Shown here in pieces: positions 52,371-58,449 of a stretch of 58,449 nt of DNA; within the stretch, counting starts at the first letter, position 1, and every line of letters starts with the position of its first letter. The stretch covers positions 1 through 58,449 of the forward strand of contig JAAYTP010000052.1 in assembly GCA_012518025.1 (NCBI GenBank). Direction: 5' to 3'. A program made the translations under genes and the position numbers. The notes beneath the pieces were generated by a model. It did not search any database and was not told where the DNA came from. It was given only the letters and a program-made list of their open reading frames with translations. This DNA comes from Clostridiaceae bacterium (GTDB lineage Bacteria > Bacillota > Clostridia > DSM-8532).

Positions 52371-52886
52371 ATGGATTGGCCGAGAAATGACCTTATCCTC
52401 ATCGCTTCGGCCGATAGAAACTGGGGGATAGGGTTTAAAAACAAGTTGTTAAAAAGAATACCTGAGGATTTGAAGCGCTTTTCCCAACTGACCAGGGGCA
52501 ATATGATAGTGGTGGGGCGCAAGACGCTGGAATCCTTCAAGGATGCCAGGCCCCTTCCGGACAGGATCAACGTGGTACTGACACGGGATAAGAATTACCA
52601 GTGCCCGGGGGCAGTTGTGGTGCATAATCTTGAGGAACTGATGTCCACCATAGCCGACTTTAAAGGTGATGTTTATGTATGCGGCGGGGAATCGGTCTAC
52701 CGGCTGCTTCTGGACTATTGTTCCCAGGCTCTGATTACCCGAATTGACGCGGCATTTGAAGCTGATACCCACCTTCCTGATTTTGACAGGGAAAGCCAGT
52801 GGGTCAGGGAGGAAGCAGGCGGGTGGCAGGAGAGCAAGGTTGGAGTAGCATTCCGGTATGACACTTACAGGAGGTGCGAAGGGTGA
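52371..52886 (+). CDS. folA: Dihydrofolate reductase
   Basis: DHFR regenerates tetrahydrofolate used by ThyA. The sequence shows ILIASADRNWGIGFKNKLL at the substrate loop (W and G conserved), PEDLKRFSQLTRGNMIVVGRKTLESF and the NADPH motif VYVCGGESVYRLLL. It has 171 residues. GGGAGG precedes the ATG. It is transcribed with thyA, an expected pair. Its stop overlaps the next start as GTGA. Confidence 0.95.
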   Translation: MDWPRNDLILIASADRNWGIGFKNKLLKRIPEDLKRFSQLTRGNMIVVGRKTLESFKDARPLPDRINVVLTRDKNYQCPGAVVVHNLEELMSTIADFKGDVYVCGGESVYRLLLDYCSQALITRIDAAFEADTHLPDFDRESQWVREEAGGWQESKVGVAFRYDTYRRCEG

Positions 52887-53491
52887 AGGAATCAGGCATT
52901 CCATGGTCTATAGTGGTGGTTGGCTTCGTTATATTCTGGCCTTTAGGGCTTCTGCTCCTTATCCTGAAGGTGCGTTCCGATCTAAAGGCTACCATGGTTG
53001 CATCAGGGATTCTTAAGGTGCTGGCATGGATACTTATTGCATTGATTGGCGCATTTCTTACGGCAGCGCTTTTTGAAGCAGGTTTCAGAGTGAACAGTGT
53101 TGTAGCTGGATTTCTAGTCCTGATGTCCGGTGCCCTTGCCCTTTTGGCAGCCGCTGTTTTTATAAAAAAGAATGCCAATGTTTACAGGCGGTTTATCAGC
53201 ATAATCGTCAACGACGGGGTTTCCAGCATAGATGAAATCAGCAGGCTTACGAGAATCCCATACGAAAAGGTGCGTCAGTATCTGGAGCGGATGATCAGCC
53301 GTAATTTCCTTCCAAACGCGCGCATCAGCGAAGTGAATCGTACTGTTGTGGTGCCCCGACCCGGGGTGGAACATGACCCTGAGCTGGAATATGATATAGT
53401 ATCCTGCAAGAATTGCGGAGCGAATAAAGAAGTGGCTGTGGGCAGGATCGAAGCCTGCAACTTTTGCGGATCCAAACTGAAAGCCGGATAA
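52883..53491 (+). CDS. Membrane protein with winged-helix-like and zinc-ribbon domains, unknown function
   Basis: I do not recognise this as a named family with a known role. Two or three hydrophobic segments lie in the first 100 residues (SIVVVGFVIFWPLGLLLLIL, VLAWILIALIGAFL and a third to about 97). The middle (about 100-150) looks like a winged-helix or PCI-type fold (SSIDEISRLTRIPYEKVRQYLERMISRNFL). The C-terminus has a zinc ribbon with CKNCG and CNFCG. The GTG at 52883 has GGAGGTG six bases upstream and overlaps the folA stop. It is the last gene of the thyA-folA operon. Confidence 0.6.
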   Translation: MKESGIPWSIVVVGFVIFWPLGLLLLILKVRSDLKATMVASGILKVLAWILIALIGAFLTAALFEAGFRVNSVVAGFLVLMSGALALLAAAVFIKKNANVYRRFISIIVNDGVSSIDEISRLTRIPYEKVRQYLERMISRNFLPNARISEVNRTVVVPRPGVEHDPELEYDIVSCKNCGANKEVAVGRIEACNFCGSKLKAG

Positions 53492-53495
53492 ACCC

Positions 53496-53525
53496 TTGAC
53501 AGACTTTGCGGTAATGGTCTATATT
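53496..53525 (+). promoter_or_regulatory. Sigma-A promoter of the Val T-box operon
   Basis: TTGACA and TATATT are separated by 18 bases, just after the zinc-ribbon gene. Confidence 0.85.
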
Positions 53526-53531
53526 CATTAA

Positions 53532-53800
53532 TAAACAAATAGTTGGCGATGACGAAGAGGAGTAGGCAATAACGCCCTAAAGAGAGGATGTGCATTTGGT
53601 GCAAGCACTTCCGGGAAAGTGTTGCTGAAGGTCGCTTCCGAGCCTGGCGGTTGAACCGGCAGCAGCTATTGAAGGCGCTGGCAAAGTAGATCGCATCGGG
53701 TAGGAACCGTTAAATTCCTGTTAAAGGGCCCGTTAAAGGGAACTTTGGTGGTACCGCGGAAAATGCTTTCGTCCAAAGATATGGATGGAAGTTTTTTTTA
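53532..53800 (+). promoter_or_regulatory. T-box leader, specifier GTC (Val)
   Basis: The leader has a Stem I with the specifier GTC at 53631-53633 in the context GAAG-GTC-GCTTCC. The T-box consensus AACTTTGGTGGTACCGCGG is at 53741-53759. The terminator CTTTCGTCC/GGATGGAAG with eight Ts ends near 53800. Val is the amino acid of the nearby valS, so the leader matches it. A membrane protein gene lies between. Confidence 0.93.
53765..53800 (+). terminator. T-box-controlled terminator of the valS operon
   Basis: CTTTCGTCC and GGATGGAAG pair with two wobbles and are followed by eight Ts. Confidence 0.88.
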
Positions 53801-53848
53801 TGGATTTGTAACCCCTGGTGATGCAGATTCCGGTGATATGGAGGGAAT

Positions 53849-54091
53849 ATGACTGTATTGAAGATAGCAGCGATCCTGCTGATAGTGACGGGCGCCGTTA
53901 TTAACTATGGCGCGGGATATATTGTTAAGCGCCTTGCCCTGAGCCAGCGCGTCGCTGTGAAGGAGGCTCATGAGTTTACTGGTGAGGCTCTTGAAGAATA
54001 CAAGCGGATGAAGGCACTTTCCATGGTCAAACTGGTAGGTTTGTTCACCTTGATACCGGGTGTGGTGCTTATCTTTATAGCCTTTAAATAG
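53849..54091 (+). CDS. Small membrane protein between the Val T-box and valS, unknown
   Basis: This 80-residue protein has two hydrophobic helices at about 4-26 and 60-79 around a charged middle (AHEFTGEALEEYKRMKALSM). GGAGGG lies three bases before the ATG. I recognise no family. It follows the T-box terminator by 49 bases and precedes valS by 69, with no terminator or clear promoter between, so the T-box should control both genes. Confidence 0.7.
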   Translation: MTVLKIAAILLIVTGAVINYGAGYIVKRLALSQRVAVKEAHEFTGEALEEYKRMKALSMVKLVGLFTLIPGVVLIFIAFK

Positions 54092-54160
54092 TCTGTCGCC
54101 AGATAGAACCTGTTAATTATAAATACATCTTGCGCACTTTAGCATGAAAGGGTTGGGAAT

Positions 54161-56812
54161 ATGCGTTTAGACAATATTGAAAAGACTTACGATCCCTCAA
54201 AGGTAGAGGAGAAGATTTATCACAGATGGATGGAGAAGGACTATTTTCACACCGAGGTTGACCGGGAAAAGGAGCCCTTCTGTATTGTGATACCCCCACC
54301 GAATATTACAGGTCAGCTCCATATGGGGCACGCCCTGAACAATACCCTGCAGGATATTCTCACCCGGTTCAGGAGAATGCAGGGATATAATGCCCTGTGG
54401 CTTCCCGGTACGGATCATGCCAGCATTGCTACCGAGGTAAAGATTGTTGAAAAGATGGCTGAAGAGGGTCTTACCAAGGAAGATGTAGGCCGTGAGGAAT
54501 TCCTGAAAAGAGCCTGGGAGTGGAAGAAGCAATACGGCGGGCGTATTGTGGAGCAGCTTAAGAAGCTGGGAAGTTCCTGCGACTGGAAGCGGGAGCGTTT
54601 TACCATGGATGAAGGCTTGTCCAGGGCTGTGCTGGAGGTTTTTGTAAGGCTCTATGAAAAAGGCCTGATCTACAGAGGAGAAAGGATTATCAACTGGTGT
54701 CCCTGCTGCGGTACCTCCATATCGGACGCCGAGGTGGAATATGAGGAAAAGGAAGGCAGCTTCTGGCATATCAAGTACCCCGTAACCGGTACTGATGCAT
54801 ATCTGGAGGTAGCCACAACGCGTCCCGAGACCATGCTGGGGGATACTGCGGTGGCAGTCCACCCTGAGGATGAGCGCTATAAGGATTTCATAGGGAAAAC
54901 CGTAACACTGCCTCTGATGAACCGTGAGATACCCATCATTGCCGACGATTATGTTGAGCGGGAATTCGGCACCGGTGTGGTTAAGATAACTCCTGCCCAT
55001 GACCCCAATGACTTTGAGATAGGTCTCAGGCATGACCTTGAAATGATCAATGTCATGAACCCTGACGCCACCATTAATGAAAATGGTGGAAAATACGCCG
55101 GTCTTGACCGCTATGAAGCCAGAAAACAGGTTGTCAGAGATCTGGAAGAGCTTGGACTTCTTGTTAAGATTAAGCCCCACCATCATAACGTGGGTTCCTG
55201 TTACCGCTGCAATACCGTTATTGAGCCAAGAGTAAGCCATCAGTGGTTCGTGAAGATGAAACCCCTTGCTGAGCCGGCCATTGAGGCGGTGAGGAACGGC
55301 ACCATTAAATTTGTGCCTGAGCGCTTCTCAAAGATCTATTTCAACTGGATGGAAAATATACAGGATTGGTGTATTTCAAGGCAGCTATGGTGGGGTCACA
55401 GGATTCCTGCCTATTATTGCGATGACTGCGGACATATCACCGTATCCAGGGAGGCTCCGGAAAAATGTCAGAAATGCGGATCCGCCAGAATCCGTCAGGA
55501 TGAGGATGTTCTTGATACCTGGTTCAGCTCGGCTCTGTGGCCGTTCTCAACACTGGGATGGCCGGAAAAAACCGCTGATCTGGAGCATTTCTATCCTACC
55601 AGCGTTTTGGTAACCGCTTATGATATCATTTTCTTCTGGGTGGCCAGGATGATCTTCTCAGGTTTGGAGCAGATGGGGAAGGAACCCTTCAGCCATGTCG
55701 TTATCCATGGCCTGGTTCGGGATGCCCAGGGCAGGAAGATGTCCAAATCCCTTGGGAACGGGATCGATCCACTTGATGTTATAGAGAAGTATGGTACCGA
55801 TGCCTTAAGGTATGCCCTAACCATCGGAACTTCTCCCGGTAATGACTTGCGCTTCTCTGACGAAAAGCTGGAGGCCAGCCGAAATTTTGCCAATAAGATC
55901 TGGAACGCCTTCCGCTTTGTCATGATGAATTTTGATGAGGATATAGATTTCTCAAAGGTTGATCCGGGCAGGTTTACCTCCGCTGATAAGTGGATCCTGA
56001 GCCGAATCAATACAGTTGCCCGGGAAGTCACCGAGAATCTGGAACGCTTTGAGATTGGCATCGCTTTGCATAAGATCTACGAATTCATATGGGATGAATT
56101 CTGCGACTGGTATATTGAGTTGGTGAAGCCACGTCTGTATGATCAGGAGGCACCGGGTCGGATTGAAGCCCTCTATGTACTGAATGAGATACTGAAAAAT
56201 GCCATGAAGCTTCTTCACCCGTTCATGCCGTTCATTACAGAAGAGATCTATGGCCATCTCATCACATCAGATGAGAGTATTATGATCTCCGAATGGCCAG
56301 AGTACCGGGAAGGGGTTCTGTATCCTGAAGAGGAGCGGGTTATGAAGGTTATCATGGATGCCATCCGCGGTATACGCAACAGGCGGCTGGAGATGAATGT
56401 TCCTGCCAGCAGGCGGGCAAAAGCCATATTTGTTACCTCCGATCCCGATCTGGCTTCGGCTGTTGACAGGGAAGCTCCCACGTTTAAACGGCTTGCCTCC
56501 ATTTCCGATGCGGTGGTCAGAAAGGATAAGTCAGGTATCGCCGATGATGCGGTGGCTGTTGTGGTGGAAGGAATGGAGGTTTTCCTGCCCCTTGAAGAGC
56601 TGATTGACATGGAGAAGGAAATCGAACGACTGGAAAAGGAAAAGGCCAACCTTGAGATGGAATTGGATCGTGTGGAGAAAAAACTGAGCAATGCCGGTTT
56701 CGTCGCCAAGGCTCCCAAGGCTGTTGTGGAAGCCGAGAAGGAGAAGGAGGCCAAGTACCGCGACATGTACCGCAAGGTCATTGAAAGGCTTGAAACCATA
56801 AAAGGAAAATAG
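54161..56812 (+). CDS. valS: Valyl-tRNA synthetase
   Basis: ValRS charges tRNA-Val and edits mischarged Thr. The class I catalytic core has HIGH as HMGH at 54-57 and KMSKS at 526-530. The CP1 editing domain lies between (about 190-345, with [17 protein letters not shown]). A helical anticodon-binding domain follows, and a C-terminal coiled coil (about 815-880) completes it. A zinc-finger-like CDDCG...CQKCG is near residue 430. It has 883 residues. It starts with ATG at 54161 after the small membrane protein gene and is under Val T-box control. Confidence 0.97.
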   Translation: MRLDNIEKTYDPSKVEEKIYHRWMEKDYFHTEVDREKEPFCIVIPPPNITGQLHMGHALNNTLQDILTRFRRMQGYNALWLPGTDHASIATEVKIVEKMAEEGLTKEDVGREEFLKRAWEWKKQYGGRIVEQLKKLGSSCDWKRERFTMDEGLSRAVLEVFVRLYEKGLIYRGERIINWCPCCGTSISDAEVEYEEKEGSFWHIKYPVTGTDAYLEVATTRPETMLGDTAVAVHPEDERYKDFIGKTVTLPLMNREIPIIADDYVEREFGTGVVKITPAHDPNDFEIGLRHDLEMINVMNPDATINENGGKYAGLDRYEARKQVVRDLEELGLLVKIKPHHHNVGSCYRCNTVIEPRVSHQWFVKMKPLAEPAIEAVRNGTIKFVPERFSKIYFNWMENIQDWCISRQLWWGHRIPAYYCDDCGHITVSREAPEKCQKCGSARIRQDEDVLDTWFSSALWPFSTLGWPEKTADLEHFYPTSVLVTAYDIIFFWVARMIFSGLEQMGKEPFSHVVIHGLVRDAQGRKMSKSLGNGIDPLDVIEKYGTDALRYALTIGTSPGNDLRFSDEKLEASRNFANKIWNAFRFVMMNFDEDIDFSKVDPGRFTSADKWILSRINTVAREVTENLERFEIGIALHKIYEFIWDEFCDWYIELVKPRLYDQEAPGRIEALYVLNEILKNAMKLLHPFMPFITEEIYGHLITSDESIMISEWPEYREGVLYPEEERVMKVIMDAIRGIRNRRLEMNVPASRRAKAIFVTSDPDLASAVDREAPTFKRLASISDAVVRKDKSGIADDAVAVVVEGMEVFLPLEELIDMEKEIERLEKEKANLEMELDRVEKKLSNAGFVAKAPKAVVEAEKEKEAKYRDMYRKVIERLETIKGK

Positions 56813-56909
56813 ACCCTGAGCCATGACGGATCAAGTTGGCAATAGGATATGGCAAACCGTGATTTATATTTTGTTTCAACTTGATTAAAATATGATTATT
56901 AGGATTTCA

Positions 56910-56938
56910 TACTGACGGCAAAAATGCTATGATATAAT
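56910..56938 (+). promoter_or_regulatory. Probable promoter of the LCP gene
   Basis: TATAAT at 56933-56938 has a weak TACTGA -35 17 bases upstream, about 50 bases before the start. Confidence 0.45.
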
Positions 56939-56990
56939 TTGCCATTTTCTGCGAGGTTAATAGATATAGTCAAGGGGGTGTGTCGATGTG

Positions 56991-58073
56991 ATGTACAGAA
57001 GTAAAAGGGCAAGGATTCTCATCAGTTTGCTGGCTACCATATTTGTTGTTTTCTCAAGCCAGATGTTTTTCCAGAATCTTTCTGTGGGGAACCCCAATAA
57101 TCAGCCTAATACTCCTGATGACAACAATCCTGCCACACATACCCCCGAACCTACCGCAGAAACTGAACCCCCGGAGGAAACCCAGCAGCCCCAGGAGTTG
57201 AAGCTGACCAACGATCAGAAGTATTTTGAGCAGTTAGTTTCACCCAACAGCATAAACATCCTGATCACCGCATCCGACGTAGTGGGCTGGAATTTCGATA
57301 CTATAATGATCATGAGCATTGATAAGGCTGACAAGGCTGTCAAAATGCTCAGCCTGCCACGAGATATTTATATTGACTACAGCGATTTTGTTACAGAGGA
57401 AATAAGCAAGAAAAAGCCTGCACTCCTTAATGAAAAGGGTATAAATAAAATCAATGCTGTACCATCTGTAGGCAATGCTATTGAATACAAAAAGAATGTG
57501 GGAAGGTTCCAGAGGCCTTATATCGATTTTCTTTGCGATATCATAGAAGAGGTCTTTTCCATCCATATCGATGATTATGCCTATGTGAAGGTGCAGGGTG
57601 TCAGAAACATCGTTGACTATTTCGGCGGTGTATATATCAACGTTCCTATTCTGATGAATTACCATGATCCTACCCAAAATCTTGATATTTACATTGAGCC
57701 GGGTCCTCAAACCCTGTACGGAAGGCAGGCTGAAGGCTTCTTGAGATTCAGACAGGGTTATAATGAGCATGGTGTTTTCCATAACTATGGGGATATATTC
57801 AGAAAGAAGAATCAAATAGCCTTTATGCAGGCTTTTATCAAGCAGAAGGTGACCCTTTCCAATCTTGCTAAAATCACTACCATCGCCGAGGTGATTCAGA
57901 GGAATATCATTACAAGCGTGACAAATCTGGAAACCGTGATATCCTATGGTGCTCTGGCTGAAGAGGCTGTCCGGGACGAATACCGGATGGAGAGTGTGGA
58001 AATCCAGTTTTCCGAGAAGAGAATCGGCGGTGTGGATTATCTCGTTATCAAGCAGGCGGAAGCCGATTCATGA
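56991..58073 (+). CDS. LytR-CpsA-Psr (LCP) family glycopolymer transferase
   Basis: LCP proteins attach teichoic acid-like or capsular polymers to peptidoglycan from lipid carriers, outside the membrane. One N-terminal transmembrane helix (about 9-27) is followed by a Pro/Glu/Thr-rich linker (about 33-70) and the LCP domain. Its conserved sites are ITASD near 85, LSLPRDIYI near 115, INAVPSVG and the FLRFRQG motif. It has 360 residues. I use the ATG at 56991; the adjacent GTG 56988 is equally possible behind GGGGGTG. It is a single gene with its own promoter. Confidence 0.9.
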   Translation: MYRSKRARILISLLATIFVVFSSQMFFQNLSVGNPNNQPNTPDDNNPATHTPEPTAETEPPEETQQPQELKLTNDQKYFEQLVSPNSINILITASDVVGWNFDTIMIMSIDKADKAVKMLSLPRDIYIDYSDFVTEEISKKKPALLNEKGINKINAVPSVGNAIEYKKNVGRFQRPYIDFLCDIIEEVFSIHIDDYAYVKVQGVRNIVDYFGGVYINVPILMNYHDPTQNLDIYIEPGPQTLYGRQAEGFLRFRQGYNEHGVFHNYGDIFRKKNQIAFMQAFIKQKVTLSNLAKITTIAEVIQRNIITSVTNLETVISYGALAEEAVRDEYRMESVEIQFSEKRIGGVDYLVIKQAEADS

Positions 58074-58138
58074 CAATCTCCTATTAATACAGTAAATATA
58101 CTTCAAATTCAAAACGGCGACAAGGAAGAAAAAGGTCT

Positions 58139-58168
58139 TTGACAAAGATTCCTCAGCCATGCTAAACT
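58139..58168 (+). promoter_or_regulatory. rRNA operon promoter 1
   Basis: TTGACA and TAAACT are separated by 18 bases, the first of three tandem TTGACA promoters. Confidence 0.7.
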
Positions 58169-58225
58169 GGGTATCCGCCGGTTAAATCAGTCGAAATAAG
58201 CTGTCAGAAAAGATTGAAAACCCGG

Positions 58226-58254
58226 TTGACAGTCAGGCCGGTTGGTGGTACACT
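58226..58254 (+). promoter_or_regulatory. rRNA operon promoter 2
   Basis: TTGACA and TACACT are separated by 17 bases. Confidence 0.75.
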
Positions 58255-58318
58255 TAAATACCGCCGGAAACATTGAAAATAAGCGCAGAATTAATCGAAA
58301 CAAAGATTAAAAAAGCTC

Positions 58319-58347
58319 TTGACAACAAAACGATACGGTGGTAAGAT
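58319..58347 (+). promoter_or_regulatory. rRNA operon promoter 3
   Basis: TTGACA and TAAGAT are separated by 17 bases; GATAAT three bases on is an alternative -10. Confidence 0.75.
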
Positions 58348-58449
58348 AATAAAGCTGTCTCCGCTCGGGAAAAACCCTGAAACAGTGACAGCAAGCCGTA
58401 GAAGGCAGTATGGACATTGAAAATTAAACAGTGTATGAGCATCATTAAA
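58348..58449 (+). other. Leader of a probable rRNA operon, continuing past the window
   Basis: The segment after promoter 3 contains GACATTGAAAATTAAACAGTG, a pattern often found just upstream of 16S rRNA in Clostridia and Bacilli. No rRNA is present within the window itself. Confidence 0.6.

Noticed and set aside
54197-55240. 347-codon open frame opposite valS
   Set aside because: It lies entirely antisense to the synthetase; its length follows from the codon composition of valS.
1-58449. CRISPR arrays, prophage or insertion sequences
   Set aside because: No regularly spaced repeats, transposase, integrase or phage structural genes were seen.

Overview
The window is a gene-dense stretch of a spore-forming, low-to-mid GC Gram-positive chromosome, almost certainly a member of the Clostridia. 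The evidence is a cotJABC spore-coat operon, Spo0A, the SpoIVB sporulation protease, two T-box leaders in front of aminoacyl-tRNA synthetase genes, a class A RNase P RNA, LCP and penicillin-binding proteins, and the Firmicutes order rimP-nusA-ylxR-ylxQ-infB-rbfA-nrnA-truB-ribF. The carboxyltransferase/biotin carrier/5S trio at 32.4-36.0 kb recalls clusters known from the Clostridium thermocellum group, but the genus cannot be fixed from the sequence alone.

Layout. 0-2.3 kb (minus): partial dinB, then cotJABC. 2.5-5.4 kb: a TGS-fused nucleoside kinase and a THUMP RNA methyltransferase. 5.6-8.2 kb (minus): a class A PBP. 8.3-12.3 kb: a structured RNA with its own terminator, tyrS, an XRE regulator, tRNA-Asn and a CAU tRNA, trmK and a nif3-family gene. 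12.3-16.9 kb: rnpB, then a Phe T-box and pheST. 16.9-18.2 kb (minus): tmcAL. 18.4-27.9 kb: a dispersed repeat, then the transcription/translation superoperon. 27.9-32.1 kb: a class B PBP, a PspC/LiaF-like envelope pair and spo0A. 32.3-36.0 kb: the transcarboxylase-like operon. 36.0-42.5 kb: a YjfB-like protein, pgi, secG, uvrB, a divergent uracil-DNA glycosylase and spoIVB. 42.6-50.2 kb: DUF3842, a TPR-GGDEF protein, pgeF, an orphan oligopeptide-binding lipoprotein, a GNAT and comEC. 50.2-53.5 kb: agmatinase (minus), then thyA-folA and a membrane/zinc-ribbon protein. 53.5-58.1 kb: a Val T-box heading a small membrane protein gene and valS, then an LCP gene. The window ends in three tandem strong promoters and a leader that looks like the start of an rRNA operon.

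How it works together. Most of the window is core information processing (tRNA charging and modification, translation initiation, ribosome maturation, transcription elongation), interleaved with envelope synthesis, sporulation control, and folate/thymidylate and central carbon metabolism. There is no prophage, insertion sequence or CRISPR array, and no clearly foreign island.

The least ordinary items are the terminator-bearing RNA before tyrS, the unknown membrane protein placed under the valS T-box, the three-gene carboxyl-transfer module without a biotin carboxylase or membrane subunit, the hyper-acidic NusA tail, the repeat-bearing CotJC tail, three scattered copies of an imperfect palindromic repeat, and the physical separation of spoIVB from spo0A.
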